A stretch of DNA of 64,000 bases from Isoetes taiwanensis (GCA_021234155.1 JAJEKV010000102.1:2784456-2848455); one strand, 5' to 3'. Counted from the first letter of the stretch, positions 12,991 to 26,518 are shown. Numbers and translations: made by a program. Notes: generated from the sequence alone by a model not told the origin.

Positions 12991-14430
12991 AAATGCGAGC
13001 ATGAGTTGCGATCGGTGACCTTCCAGGTGGCGCTGAAATGCGAGATCCGGCTTTGGCAGGGGCGGTACTACTCACGCCACCGCGGCACTCGGGATGGTGG
13101 CTAGACCATTTGGCGGCTGAGATGGCCCTACCGCCAGGTTTTGACATGGTATTGTAATGGTATGCGCCGATGGCCACACTCAAGGGTGTTACTTGCGAGG
13201 AGTGATAGGCGGGGATGGGGAGCTGGTGTGTTGGATTACCTTCTCGCTTTCCGGTGGCGACACACTTGACATGGTTACACGCCTCCATTGGCACAAGCCA
13301 CGAGGGGATGAGGAGGCTTTGTCGGATCACTACTTTATGTCCGCGGGTGGGGAGCACTCAATGAGCAGACAGCATATAGGGGACGTGGAAGTTACCATAT
13401 ATCCCGCATATCGAAGGCAGGTATGAATACGTGTTGGTGCGGGAGTTGGGGTTTGGTAGCTTCTGATGCAAGGCAATTGTGCATGGTGAAATGACCGCTT
13501 CTTGTTCTTTGGGGCTTCACTGCGTTGAAAGGACCCTCCAAGGAGGGACACCACGCATTTTCTGAGAACAGTGGTTTGATCTTTGATTGGGCTCTAAAAA
13601 CCCGGTGCGCCCAGTCATAGATCCGCAGTTGCGACCCGCAGGAGCCTGCAAGACTAGCTCTTCCTAAAAGCCAAGAAGGGGAGATACATGGCGGGGAAAC
13701 CCGGGGCCCTTTGTTGACATGCTCATGGCGAACCAAAAGCTTTTGGCCAGGTGTTATCTGAGCGCCCAATTGGTGGTAATGTAAGTGTTAGACAATGGAT
13801 GCACATGCAGGACTTATATGACCCCAGGAGCTAATGCCAGGGTTCGAGATAAGGTAGGAGAGGTCTTTGCGGCTCCTGCGGGAGGATGTCAATGAGGGGG
13901 TCTCGAACTGTCAGCGAATGTAAGGTAAAGAGATTCTGGTATAGCCAAATAAATTGTATCGTGGTAGGGCCACAGCGGTGTTAACAAGCTACGGCGGGGC
14001 TCCCTCGAGTGGATGGTTAGTAAGGTTGTTCACTGTGCATAAAGGCGGTAATGGATGGTAGGCCAATTCTGGGATGATTGCCAAGTAGCTGTTGCAAAGC
14101 TCTGGCGGTGGTGGAGAAGGAAACTCACTAAGTGGGCCGGGAGGCGGGGGTGCAAGCAATTGGCCGGAGGCGGGGCTTGCATGACTCACTCCACGATCGT
14201 ATATCTTCACTTTGGGAGTATTGATGGAAATGGCCGGGAATACAGCGAGCCGGAGACTTGTATTGCTGCTTTGTAGATTTTAAGGCTGCACAATCACAGT
14301 CCCCGGAGACATCTTTGTGGCGAGAGGTTGCAGGGGTGCGAGGTTCCACGGGGAGTTGCGAGAATGGGGTGCACCGGCTTTATGATGGGATTTATCTTTG
14401 CTTGCCTTATGAAGATCATGGTCAGCTAGC
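12990..14430 (+). pseudogene. Probable upstream part of a decayed LINE
   Basis: This stretch is richer in GC than its left flank and shares that character with the clear LINE reverse transcriptase remnant that follows on the same strand. Short open pieces exist, but stops are frequent and no endonuclease motif could be fixed. Assignment as the 5' part of the same LINE rests on position and composition only. Confidence 0.3.
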
Positions 14431-15935
14431 ACTATAGGGGTTAAGCGAGGGCTGCGTTGTCTCCAACGCTTTTGGGTTGTACATTGATGGCTTGGGCGTG
14501 GATCACGGCACCATGGGAGGCGGGGTGCAATTGTCTGCCAGCGACCCTCGTGAAAACCGATTACTATGTCACGGATGATGTAGCTTTGCTAGCTGTCACA
14601 CGGCCCGGTAGTATGCGGCGGCATTTGGATGCCCCTCGGTGGAGTTACGTAGGGGCAGCGGGAATGACGGTGAACTTGCACAAAAGCTAAGCTTCTCACG
14701 ATCATCCTCGCAACGCTTACCCTATCCGGAGTTATATTACGAGGGGCGGGGAAGTGGAGATGAATATGCTGGGCTTTCAAGTGTCACGAATTGATTTCAC
14801 TACTAACATCTTTGTGGGATGAGTGTGTGGAGAGCCGATCTTGTTTGGAGGCTTTATGTCTTGCAGTGCAAAGCAGCATGTTCTTGGGATGAATCTGCAT
14901 GTTGGGGCGAGGGAGAGCACACCTCTTTAGGAGCTTTGATCGGCCGGTCTTTGCTATATGGGGTGGAGGTTGGGGCCCGGCGGTTAGCAAAAACACGTGG
15001 GATAGGTTGGAAAGGGTCTTGACTTTCTTGACATATAGCTTGGGAGTGAAGGACCGTCTGCGTGCTCAGTTTTGTTGTAAGGGCGGGGTTGGCCTTCTGA
15101 CGATGCCGCTGTCATGAGGCATCTTACTTGCTTCCATGGTGGATGGGATGGATGAGCATCGCTTGCCCCACAGGTAGTGTTGTTAGCAGGAGCCCCAATG
15201 GTGAAGAGGGTATAGCACGAGCATGTAAGGATGGTTTGGAGGTGGTCTATGGATTACCGGATGGTGGCGGCGATTGATGCGTGAGAATGGGCAATTGGAT
15301 GCGGGCTATCTTTGCCGCACGTAGGATGCCTCTACTCTTCACCAGTAGGAGCGAGCATATCGCGCTCGGTTAATCCGACGCGGGCATGGCGGACCCCATC
15401 GGTGCCGAAAGCACATCTGCAGCCACGAAGCGGAGCTATTCTTTGCGCCATAAGGGCGGGTTCCCATTACTCGAATTGAAGCAGTCGGGGGTGAATGGGC
15501 GGGCGGGATCCCGAGGGAGGAAGAGATATGTCCCCGATGTTGTAGAGATGCGTGATAGAGGATGAGTACAGCCCTCGGCGATGCCGGCCTTATGCCGGTC
15601 CGGCGATTACTGGCGATCTTAGATGCTCGACACCTCTCTACATCGGTTACTCGCATCACCTATGGTGGCGCGGGGAGCTGCCCATCCTGCCGGTTGTTGG
15701 TCACAGACTTGTCTTGAGGCATGGTATTTGAGAGCCTCTTGGTAGGGTTTTCCTCCCAAGTGGGGTTTTTCATCATTAGTAGGGTTCTCTTTGTCTGATT
15801 ACATTGTTTGTTTTAATTGTTGGGGTTTTTTGGCTTCTTTTGCACATTCTCTTGCACATGTCTCTTGAGTCTCATAGGCCTCACAGCCTCCGTGGGCGTT
15901 AAAATAAACTTCCTTCCTTCCTTCCTTCCTTTTTG
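14430..15935 (+). pseudogene. LINE ORF2 remnant with 3' end and TTCC tail
   Basis: Reverse transcriptase remnants occur in order. About 14448-14500 reads FGLYIDGLGVD, the segment after the QGC motif. Around 14940-15110 reads WGPAVSKNTWDRLERV and TYSLGVKDR, the region between the palm and the C-terminal zinc finger. Near 15510-15545 REEEICPRCC matches the start of the zf-RVT cysteine cluster. The element then runs through a noncoding stretch with repeated GGGTTTT-type sequence to GTGGGCGTTAAAATAAA and a TTCC microsatellite (about 15912-15931), which serves as its tail. Frameshifts and stops break every domain. The same WGP-x-x-S-x-NTW block occurs in the minus-strand LINE at 58478-59690, so both belong to one lineage. 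Confidence 0.75.
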
Positions 15936-18900
15936 TACAGCAACGTAATAAAAGGAACGGGAAAGGTGCAACTGTCATAACCATTTACGAATGAATGCCC
16001 TTTAAAAGCAGATACTGACGAGACCCAAGACAAATTTCCTTACATTTTTTATAGGATGGCGTGCAAAATTGTAACCATGATTAGCGAATCCAGCCTGAAA
16101 ACAAAATTAGCAATAAATCTTTGCCAAAGCCAAGTAGGGCATTATACGGTACAAATGATCATTGTGTTATTCTTATCGAGATACTGATAGAAGTATCAAA
16201 GTTAAAAATCCCATTTTCCAAGAAGATTAAGGTTAAGGCCAACCTAGTTACTTGATTGGTGCCTTAGCGGATGCATCATGCATGTCAATACCTGCTCGTA
16301 TTTGCAAAACCATTACCTGAAGCTTACGCGCCTTGTAAGTGATGTTCCCAATGCCTTCTAATATGGCCCTTACCACTTTGCCCGACTCAAGCTATGTAGT
16401 ATTCGGAAGCCTTCATTTCTACATGCTTGCACCACCTTGCAAGTGATGTTCCAATACCCAACCTTCTAATATGGCCCTTACCACTTTGCCAACTCAGCTA
16501 CATTGAGGAAGCCTTCATTTCTACCGGTGTGAATTTGGCATCTATATCAATTGCCACTTTTTCTACATATTCTTGGATGCCTTTTCATGGCGGCTACCAT
16601 AAAACAAAGAGAGACAAAAAGCATGAGATCGATAATCCTCCCGTAGGAATGCTGTCTCTTACTTTTACATTAATGTTTTAGTTGCCGATCAAAGATTTAA
16701 GGCCCAATGAAGGATGATTTATGAGAGCTTCTTTCAAACAAATGAGATACACATCATGCTCTTTGTGATATTTAAACACACTCCATTGCCATAGATAATT
16801 ATGCTGTGACCAAATAACTCCCGCTTTATCAATCTTATTCTATTTCCACATCGATCTATAGCGGTGAGTCAACTTTGTTAAATTAATATTTTCTGGATCA
16901 GACTCTTTCTTTCTAGCTATGAAACAATTGTTAAGGTGTTCCTTGAACTTCATTTGATGTTCAGGAGGAGCCTCATCGTCGATGGCGTATCTGCGGCCAA
17001 GTGAAAGCGATACGATGTTTTAGACTATCAAACCTACTAGTTTTCTTCACCAACCTTGAAAACCAAAAGAGCCAATAGGTTTGTATTCAAGCAACTATAG
17101 AACCATCAAAAATCAGATTTGCTAGAATTTAGGGATCTCATAAGCTGAGTAGAATGGGTGAAATTGGGCTCTACCCTAGCCATCACTTAACTTTGTCGTT
17201 AGACAACGGATCAACGAAACTAAATCCTACGATTACGAATGCACTCAAGCGATACTACTACCCAAAGCACGGCATCAGCGTGATAGTTGGAAATCACTGA
17301 CCAAAACTCTAGCTGGCCTCTAAGATCGATTCGAAGGATGTTGTCATCGTCAGAATTTACATTGCGAGATTGGAATGAATTGGGGCCTGATCTAGGGTGT
17401 GATCTGAACTTCGTCTAACTTCAGATGTAAAATCTCGTACCACCCATTCAGTAGCGATGCTACGGACACACACCCTATAATATTATTACTCATAGAGATA
17501 ACTAGAAGGGCCGATGCGTCATTGCTTTATTCCTCGGCTCGGCCCTTGAGACTCGCCTCGATTTGGACAACTTTCGTAGTATTTCTCAATGATACCTGCA
17601 AATTTCTGTATGGACCTATGATTTTATACCCATGTCACTTAACATCCATTGGTTAATCTGTGAGGAGCTTACTTTCACCTACTTTTAGTTTCAAAAATCT
17701 TGGCCAAATATTATTTATATAAGTGCCTCTTTATATACAACGTTAAAATTGTATTTGATGGTCTTTTTGTATTTTTCAAATGACGTCTGTGATGATTTTG
17801 ACTCCATCTTGTGAGGTGCCCTTGATGAGGCGTAAAGTTGTCCATGGGCGGCCCTTTGGCAAATAAAGCCATGATCTCCAGTTGACCCGCTGCGACTTAT
17901 TGATTGTCATTGAGGAATGCTAAATGGATGAATTACTGTTGTCTTCTAGTGAAGGGTATGTGCGGTCGGATGTCGTTAAGTTGATTTTGAGTAGCAATTT
18001 TGGGATGCCCTTTGAATTTGCGTGACTATTTACGCCGCGTAGGATTCTACGTATTTGCGTGTGTGATGCTGGTGTTCCGTTACATAGGCCATCTTGAGGA
18101 TACGTGTTTCTAAGTAACGTACTATTGCTCCACCTTGATATTAGCGAAAAGGTTTGTGAGGCGGCATCCGGAGGTGTGGGGTGATTGATGAATTCAATCG
18201 GAAATTTCGATGTCCTCTTCATCTTCAGTTGAGGATATCAGCCTGATATATGAATGCAGATTTCGTACAATCTTTGCGAGGGTTTTATCACCTAAGACTC
18301 GATTATATCTTGTTTTGGAATGGTATGATTTTCTCTGATCAGTGTTCCATGTAACGCCTTTTGAACGGCCAGCTCAGCAGCGTCTTGAGGGAGGCGTGGG
18401 CTCGTCATTCATTAAAAGATTCCTCCGTCGCCAAGCAGCCAGTATTGGACCATTCTTTTCTACTGCCAAAACCACTTTATATTCGTTATTAATTTAGAAT
18501 ATCTTGAAGTACTTCCACGAGGGTTACTCTTAACACATTTTGCAAGAATACTCACCTTCTTAGCTCGTTTGATTCTGACAGTTGCTATCTAAAATCTTGG
18601 TAATACAACCATTCCAAGATAGTGCAGGTCTGTCAATTTCTTTAAAAGCGATTATCCTCTTTGCTGAGTGCGTGGGAATCTGCGTCATGCTTCAGGTTCG
18701 TCACACCAAAGTGTTGCTTTTCTTATTCTACTCCTTGTTTGCTCTGTGTACATGGGTCGAGATGTTGCTTGATTAATAGGGGTTTAGCGGGGCTTGAGCG
18801 TGAAATTAATTTGTTTGGGCTCCTTGAGCAAGGCTTGCTATGCCTATCTATGCAATTGCAATAACACGAGCTCTCTTCCTCTTAACATGCTAATAGCTGT

Positions 18901-20690
18901 GACCCCAGGCAGACGTTTTCAGACCCGGGACCATCCACACATTTACGAATGATGGTTGGTTCCTTCAGTGCAAAGAGGAAGCGGCATGTTGTTTCCTTTG
19001 ATGCAGGTAAATTTTAGCATATCGCTCTCATCACCTTTAGCTTTCAAAGGCCATTAGATCTTGATTGGCCATCATGATGCTCCAGGTTATTCTTCAGTTG
19101 GAGATTAGATTGGTACGACAATTTACCATTTGCAAGGAAGATTTCACATTCATGGATAACAATCTTGCATTGTCATCTCTTCTCATGTCATGGACATAAT
19201 CTTACTTCGAATGTCACTTGACTTCTCCCGCGGGTTCGATGGATTACGAGGGCCATATATGCAAATGAAACGTTTATGCCAGCCAATTGAAAAATGACGG
19301 GAGCATTTGAAAATAGCGCAGCCGTCAAGCGTTCTTTCCGTGCGCATAAATGCGCTAATAGTCAAGTTTCTTTGCTGTTTGTAGAAATGTAGTGCATTGC
19401 TTCCATTAACATTTTCATATCTTGGGAGCTAGTGACACACCCTTTTACGTGTAGCGACCAATAAAAGCCTTAATAATACCTTTCCACCATGTCTTTTAGA
19501 ATTTGCGACATTATACATTCTTGAAATTAATTTGTATTTGCCTTCTCTTCGGATGCCTTGGCTTTTTATAAAAGTATAATGATGGGGGATTTACGGATAT
19601 ATATATTGCCAGTGATTTGCATCAACTATTTAGTTGAACGGTGGAAGGTGAGCATCGGCGTATGTTTTGTTGCGTACGTTCCAAGGCAATTAGATTCTTG
19701 ATCACCTTCATAATATCACGATTTGTTTGTTGGAGCAAATGAGCAGGGCAACTTTGGACATAATATAAGCAACAACCTATGCACGATTATTGGATGTGTT
19801 GATGCATTTTTAACAAATGTCCTCCCACATTGCTTAGTGCTTGAGATGTATCTTGTATCAAAAAGAACTCTTGTATCTCATCCCAATTGTATGTGGCTTG
19901 CATGTACGTAATACGGATGTGCTGTTAATGCAATACTTGCTTTCGTCGTGGCCTTTGAATGTATTTAAAAATGTATTTTAATACTTCCAATCTTTGAAAC
20001 AACTGCTCTCGTTTATATGGCGAAGCGTGCTTCTTTAGAGATAGGCATTATGGAACAACCATCACATTGTCTATCATTCTATTCCCTTACACTCATATTG
20101 AATGCCGAGGGGCGTCTTCTATATTACGGGTATCGATTCTCTTTGATTGAGGTGCTTTTCATTAAATACTTTTGCAAAACCTTTAGAACACTCCATTGTT
20201 CCAGTCTTTTCATTCGATTTCATGCAGAAGGTGCATGGTCACTCCTCATGCATTTTTACAATTTCATGCAATTTTGGGTCTTCCAATGGAGTGCGGTATA
20301 TAAGCGAGCACGACACCGGACTTTGTTTATATTACCATATCAAAGCGAAATAATAATATGATGTATATACGGTATTTCAGCACTTGTGATTACATCAATG
20401 TCATCGCTATCCGGAAATATTTTATCTGTTTGTTCCATTATTAATAGCGCTTGTGATTGTGGCAAACCAAGCTTCGGTATTCAATCATATATAGTGCGGC
20501 TTTAACTTTTCAGAATATCTCTTTCTAAAATATCATAGAGGATTGCTATTAATTTTGTGTGGTACACGGGCAACCAACGTCGAGATTCTATCCTACGGCG
20601 GTGCCCTACCTCTAATTACGGCCAATTTGTATTGTGTGCATGCGCAGGCAAATTAGAAGCTTCCAAATCTCCTTACCGTGTCATGGAATC
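15936..20690. other. Unassigned region
   Basis: No gene is supported. It includes a roughly 105-bp local duplication at 16331-16530 (separate entry). Open frames such as the minus-strand one at 17920-18222 and the plus-strand one at 20017-20361 have no motif that I recognise. Confidence 0.35.
16331..16530. repeat. Imperfect tandem duplication of about 105 bp
   Basis: Two adjacent copies share CTTGYAAGTGATGTTCC, then CTTCTAATATGGCCCTTACC, then GGAAGCCTTCATTTCTAC. The copies begin near 16331 and 16436 and differ by several small indels. Confidence 0.85.
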
Positions 20691-20697
20691 TTGATAG

Positions 20698-20934
20698 TTA
20701 CATTTGCATGGCGTACCTGATAAGCAGCGGTAGTAGGGCCTTAATCAAATCCGATGCCAATCCTTGTGCCCTACCTTCATAGTTCACATAATCAATCAAG
20801 CCCTCATACATCTCTCGGCTCGCCAAGTGTTTTTGGTTGAGGTGGTAGAAATTGAGAATTGACCAGCCTCTATCTAGCATGTAGGCATCAACTATGAGCG
20901 TGGCCGGTCTGCGCTCAGCATGATTTGAACTCAA
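20698..20934 (-). other. Hypothetical fragment, possibly transposon-derived
   Basis: An open frame of 78 codons reads ATLIVDAYMLDRGWSILNFY and later EMYEGLIDYVNYEGRAQGLA. Its composition looks like real protein, and it ends cleanly at a stop. I do not recognise the family. Surrounding sequence offers no partner exon. It may be a piece of a transposase or of a captured gene. Confidence 0.25.
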
Positions 20935-22253
20935 AACAAAAGTGCTGTCAGTTACGCCTGTTCCTTCCCGTTAACTTAGTCTATACAAATAGTATTGCAG
21001 CATAAGGCACATTTTGTCTCGTAGGCTCGGTGAAGCGGTTGTGATTTCTCATATTCATTTGCCGCACCCAACAGCGGACGGTATTAACAGTAAATGGAAG
21101 CGTCTGTCCTTGTTAATTCATTAATATAGCGATCTTTTTTAGCACTTACGCCTTTTCGATGGATGCATATGTCCCTATTAATGGTGACCATCTAGTTACA
21201 AATATTCTGACAACCTCATTGGCAGATGCGAGGGTTGTATCTTGCCAAGTCTAGTCTGTCTGTTGTTATGCTTTAGTACATCCTTACTTCTACATGTTTA
21301 TTTAGCCACTAGCGCATTTTCCTCTACCTCGTGCATATCAGCGCACCATGCAAAATGATATGTAGAATATTTTATTTTTATGATACAATACTGTGCAAAA
21401 TGGGTTCATGCTCCTTATTTCTAAGTCAAGTTGCCTCATAAAGGTCCATATCACACTACGCATTGTGCACATTTTAGCACTTTCCTGCGTTTACGCTTAC
21501 TCCATAATAACATGGTGGGCACTCTGCGCGGTGATACATTATCCGCCGAGGATGGCTTGGTCCGGATCTATGGTAGACTTGCCATGGATCTTAAAAGCAA
21601 TATGGACCTGGTACATTTAATTCTTCTATGCGCTCCAAATGATACAAATGCCAATGCATTATAAGAATTCGATATGTGACGAAATTTTACTTTTTGATCG
21701 AGATACTCGGTATTGATAAAATGAATCAATAATGATGTTTAGTGGTACCGATTACCCACCATTGATAAGATAGCGGATTTTGAAATTTGAGAGCGAAATT
21801 TTGATTGCAAGCGATCAAAACTTTAAAGAGAGCGAGAGGTTTTTAGGTTGTCTAGGGTTTTCAAATTTGCTTTTTCTTCCACTAGGGTTTTTCGATATCT
21901 TGCCTGAAATTTTTAGCTCAAATTTACAAAGTTCAGGCGAGGAGCCTCACGAGGAGGTTGCATTAATTTTCCATTCATTTAATGCGGTGTTTGGGGTACC
22001 GTGCTTGCGAATAATACTTTAAAAGATGCCATGTAATGCGGTATACAAAATTAGCAGCACCTCTATAAAGTGTCACATGTCCAGATGGGGCCTTACAATA
22101 GTGACCAGCGTTAAAATCTCTTCTCCTCTTCTCTTCTTATACTATTGGTACATTCTGCATGCATTACTGGAATTTCGAGGGTTTTTATTGGGATATCTTG
22201 AGATCCCAAAAACTCTAATGGATACTTATCCCTCAACCCCTAGGTGTGTTACA
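20935..22253. other. Unassigned region, possible second LTR-like end at its right edge
   Basis: No coding region is supported. At the right edge (22243-22253) the minus strand begins TGTAACACACC, the same start as the LTR at 22680-23791, but similarity fades after about 30 bases. This may be a second LTR of a related family. Confidence 0.3.
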
Positions 22254-22679
22254 TTTCTCATACTAAAATTTACCCATGTCCTCTATGGGGATAATGAAAT
22301 GATTCCTTACCAAAGTCATTAATTTCTATAGATGAACCAAGATATCCAAGGTACCGAACCTTGTCTAAAACTATGTTCCGCTCCACATACCCTTACGGGT
22401 TTGGCTTCCTTACCACTACAACATTTAAGATTAATTTGGATGACTACTAATAATGTTTGGGGACTTCACACTTAGGTACTAGGTTTAGAATGTGAAAACT
22501 AAATTTTTAAACTCTCCCTTTTCTCATTCATGGCCAAACATTATGCTCACCGGTTGCATAACTTCCCAAGGAGTTTCTTCCTTCTTGGTTTTCATAATTT
22601 CAATATTGATGACTTCACATTGTCTTTGGCCCAATAACAGCTATGGCTAATGACTAGGAAGCCTAGGCTCGATACCAAA
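22254..22679 (-). mobile_element. Short interior between two LTR-like starts, with primer binding site
   Basis: Directly inside the LTR at 22680-23791, the minus strand reads TGGTATCGAGC (22667-22677). This is one deletion away from the TGGTATCAGAGC primer site complementary to initiator tRNA-Met. The interior is only about 426 bp before another TGTAACACACC start, so the arrangement is miniature or deleted. A purine-rich GAGAAA lies just before that second start. Confidence 0.45.
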
Positions 22680-23791
22680 TGAAACGCTCCTAGGCGTTAA
22701 ACGCAAATCAAACAGAAAAAAATCATGGAACTCAAATAATTAATATCTTTTCTTTACATAAAAATTACGTAACGAGGATGCATGATTCTTGAAGCTTGGA
22801 TTACAACTCAAGCTGCGTAGAATCTCGCGCAACCCAGCATCTCTCTTGTCCCTTACTCGGCGGTCAAAGAAGCTACCCAGGTGTCTATGCTGAAATAAGA
22901 AAGAAGTGGTGGGGTTAGTCAGGGGAAGGACCACTGATGGGTAAACCATTACTACGCCGCTTTGAAATGAATCGTTAGTCACGCAAATGTGTCTTTGTGT
23001 GTGATCGCATAGAAACGGCTTCTTTAACTACGTGATTGAGGATGATCCAATCTGCGGGTTTACACATATATCGTTAGGACATTGCTCCATCACATACCAA
23101 TCACTGGTATGCCGTGCTTCTGGCTGCAGCCCTTCGGCGACCGAAGTGGCCGTGTTCTTTCATCTGAGGTTCATTCTTTAATGTTTTATTATATTTGCAA
23201 ACACAAACACAGAATCAATAACAAAAATAAAACATGTAAGCTTTTGACAAACTACTAAGCAAAGATAAAGATAACTCCAAATAGCGAAACTTCGAGATGC
23301 AGGCTCCGACTACCCACCAAAGGATCTTCCGCGTGCGAGTCTTGTCGACCCACAGCCACTGCTGCACGATATCTCTTGGCGGGAGATTATAGGAGGTGCC
23401 ACTTTAATTCACAAAACTAGACTCTTGAGTGCTTTCTAGAATGCTTAAGATCACTCCATTCGATAAACTTTCGCCAAATTTATGTGTTTAAAGTTTTCCC
23501 TCTTTTATACTATACATCTTTTTAAAATTAGTGAAATATCCTCTCTTTCCCAGGTATAGGAAATATCTTCCTATTCTTCAAATTCTTATCTGTTGTCTCC
23601 TCTAATAGTAGATCGCTGTTCTAGTTTAGATATTATCTCTATTTTCCTCAGGATATCTGCATTGCGCTAGCCATAAGACAATAGTATTTAATTTGTGTTT
23701 CAAAAGCGAATTACAAATCTTTAAATATTTAAAACTGAGGGTTAAGAATAAAAGTTATTTACTAATCCCTCAACCCCCTAGGTGTGTTACA
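22680..23791 (-). mobile_element. LTR of a minus-strand retrotransposon
   Basis: On the minus strand this 1.1-kb block begins TGTAACACACC and ends GCGTTTCA, giving TG...CA termini, and is followed by a tRNA-Met-like primer site. No long coding frame lies inside. The terminal TG...CA plus the primer site are seen directly; the exact outer boundary is inferred, as no target duplication was identified. Confidence 0.55.
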
Positions 23792-23967
23792 TCATATATA
23801 TTATCCTTAAGTATTTTATCACTGCCATTATCACCAAGAACTGCTATAGCCACTTCAATGACACGTTCTTTTACATTTCTATCCTCTGGCGAGACGTGTG
23901 GAAGGAATGGAAGTGGATTTGTTGTCGACTTGCTCTTCTCATCGACTGCAGTTGATTTCTTAACCAT
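23770..23967 (-). other. Unrecognised open frame beside the LTR
   Basis: A minus-strand frame reads NPLPFLPHVSPEDRNVKERV and then IEVAIAVLGDNGSDKILKDN, and ends in LTR sequence. Composition is protein-like, but the family is not recognised. It may be an exon fragment cut by the LTR insertion. Confidence 0.25.
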
Positions 23968-24009
23968 GTTAAGATCTGCTCCTATCCGTTTTAAGGAGAT
24001 GTTTAGCTA

Positions 24010-24690
24010 AATGTGGGAAAATTACGCACACCAATACTAAGCAACGGTAAGAGTCATCACCAATGCGCTAACGAAGAAAATAAGCATACAACTATGGATA
24101 GAATAAGCAGTAGGATATTGGTGAGCATCTTAAAATGGAGGTCAAATAAAAACAAATGGTTGCTCACAGTTTCCTAGAATGTGATACCATATAAGATCTA
24201 TCTGTGAGAACCATCATGAGGTCAGCCGCTAATAAATGAGCTATTAGATGCTCAAATTTATGGTGAATAAACATAAACCAAATAGACCATTTTAACCACC
24301 CATCCTTGATGCGTACTGAAAGCAGTTAATGTTCCATTTTGAATACAGGATTTTTTGGGCATTTTTTCCATTTGCTTTAGCCATTTTTCTTGGCAAAGAT
24401 GCTACAAAGTAGGCATTTGCCTAACCTTAGCCATTATTTTATTCCATGAATAAAATCTTAATAAAGATAGGAATAATCTCGATATCTAGTTTTAATAGAT
24501 GGGATAATGGAGATTAGCTAGAAAAATATCCTTTTTGCTCCTAAATTTCTTTTTAATGATAAACATAATCATAAAACCATAAAATTCCACCAAGACACCT
24601 TTTAGTTTATGTAGATATTCTCACAAGGGGTGGCAAAGGGCAGTCGGAGCCCCCCAATGTATAATATTTGCATTAAAGCAACACCATTAA
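24010..24690. other. AT-rich spacer
   Basis: No gene or structured repeat was recognised between the LTR flank and the Helitron remnant. Confidence 0.35.
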
Positions 24691-24696
24691 GTATGT

Positions 24697-25125
24697 TCAT
24701 TTAATTGCCGTCGAAACAGGGAGGCTAATCTTGCCATCATAGCAACAGGCATCATGTTTAAATGTTAATGCATGACAATATTTGCACTCCCGATCTAGTT
24801 CTCCACAGTGATGAGGCTCGACATGCATTGAACGATTAGTAGCTATTTTGTAAGTTGAAGGATTATCTCGTTTTGCACGTCTTTGTTGAGCCTCTACAGC
24901 CAGCCTCTCAATATGTTCCTCCTTTGTCTCACTTTGTTGTGCTACGAGCCTGCTCGTCGCCACTTCCTTTGCATGGTGCGCCAACCTTGCAATACGTTCC
25001 TCGTCTGTCTCTTCTGTTGTATGGTCCCTGTCGGCCACTTGCTCTTGATCCACGCCAACTTTGTCGTTCTTCCTCAGGTTTCCCCTTATTTCATCCTCGT
25101 TTCCCTTGCTCGCATTACGCACCAA
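24697..25125 (-). pseudogene. Helitron protein N-terminal fragment
   Basis: The 142-codon frame ends with HHCGELDRECKYCHALTFKH and CCYDGKISLP. This spacing of H-x-C-G, C-x-x-C and CC-x-x-G-K-x-x-LP is the characteristic zinc-finger-like start of Helitron RepHel proteins in plants, which nick and unwind DNA for rolling-circle transposition. Upstream in the frame lies a charged repeat (TDEERIARLAHHAKE, then TKEEHIERLAVEAQQRRAKR), also typical of these proteins. The frame stops soon after the CC motif, so the Rep and helicase domains are absent here. More of the charged N-terminus continues in shifted frames up to about 25620. The minus orientation puts the minisatellite at 25620-28075 on its 5' side. 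Confidence 0.75.
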
Positions 25126-25620
25126 CCTATAATGTGTTCCTCCTCTGTCTCCTCAATTAAGCGCGGCCTACTGCATTTGTGCTTCTCGGCCATGATGTTG
25201 CAGCCTCGCGGCCACGCTCTACCTATGTCTCCCTTGTGCCACCCCATGAGAGCTCGCGCCGCGGTGCATGTTGTGCCAACCTCCTCGCACGCTCTTCCTT
25301 TATCTCATACGATAGCCATGAGCCTGCTCGGCGCCGACTGCCTTGCATGGTCGTAACCTCGCCTCTCCTCCCTCTGTCTCTCTATTTCTTATTTGTGCTC
25401 TTCTATTCCAACGCTGGCTTGACAACTCTATCCAATCTTGCTTTCAAATATTCCTCTCTGGTGTCTACATTGCAGAAGCACTCGTTATCTTCTAATTTGG
25501 GACCTTTCTGCAGCCGGCGATGCAGCGTCTTGTTTCTTTGCTCCTCTAATGTCTCCTCTCTCTGTCTCGTGGCATTATTCTGTTTTTGTAAACTACGACC
25601 ACGGTGGTATATAGAAACAT
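25126..25620 (-). pseudogene. Helitron N-terminal repeat region, frameshifted
   Basis: Minus-strand frames contain KARLDRVVKPALE and REETLEEQRNKTLHRRLQKG, which continue the charged repeat style of the adjoining Helitron fragment. Several frame changes are needed, so it is decayed. From about 25371 the sequence is shared with 28613-28815, the Helitron-derived edge of the second block copy. Confidence 0.55.
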
Positions 25621-26518
25621 GAGTACATAAGTTCTTTAAAGCATTCCTGAACCTCTAAAAGCTCCTAAAATACCCAATTACATGTGCTTCAGTATTTTAG
25701 AAGTTTTTGGCTAAAGGTATTTACATATGAGCATCTACAACAATCTATTTGGCTCCTCACAATATCTCAAAGCTTTTCTATTTTTACACATTTCGATAGT
25801 TCTGACAGATTCTTAAAAACTTTCTATTTTAGGGTGTTGCTAAAACATTACGGTCTATTTTCACCATCGTAAAGGTTTCGAAAGAACTTTCCCATCTTGG
25901 ATGACCATGTATATATCTAGAGTATTCTAGAACATTTTTAGGATATTGCATTTAGTAGGAACTATACAGAACTTGTTATATTTAGAGCTTCTTTGTAAAG
26001 TTTCAAAAGAACTTTTCTATTCTTAGTAGCATGCTTACTCATCATCATTTGAGATAAGTCTAGAATATCTATATGTTGGATTTCATTTGCAAATCTTAAA
26101 AGTACTTGCACAACATTCACAATATTCTATTATGTACTTAGAACATTCGAAATATTTGACATCGGTATATCTACAACAACCCTAAGAACATTTTAGAATA
26201 TTTACATTTAAATTTTGCAAAGTACTAAAAAGTTCCTATTACCCAGGTTGTACTGCTCGTCCATAAGCATTTAAGAACATTCTACAAAATTATGTGGTTT
26301 CTTTAAATTTTGAAAAACTTTGTTCTACAAAATGCTCTTAGATTTCTTTACAAATTTTTGAAAAACTTTTTACTTTTATGTTGAGGAACACTATATGTCT
26401 AGAGTCTGTGGCATTGAATAAAATATATATTTTCTACCCCAAAGCTCCTTTATATCACGAAAAGAAGTCTCTTTTCACATGAATGCATGTGGGATATTTG
26501 TGCATACCCTAAATGCAG

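Noticed and set aside
12926-13769. Minus-strand frames of 143 and 125 codons
   Set aside because: No motif was recognised, and they lie opposite the probable 5' part of a plus-strand LINE.
24883-25622. Overlapping plus-strand frames of 157 and 147 codons
   Set aside because: They oppose the Helitron N-terminal region, whose minus-strand motifs (H-x-C-G, C-x-x-C, CC-x-x-GK) are specific; the plus frames have none.
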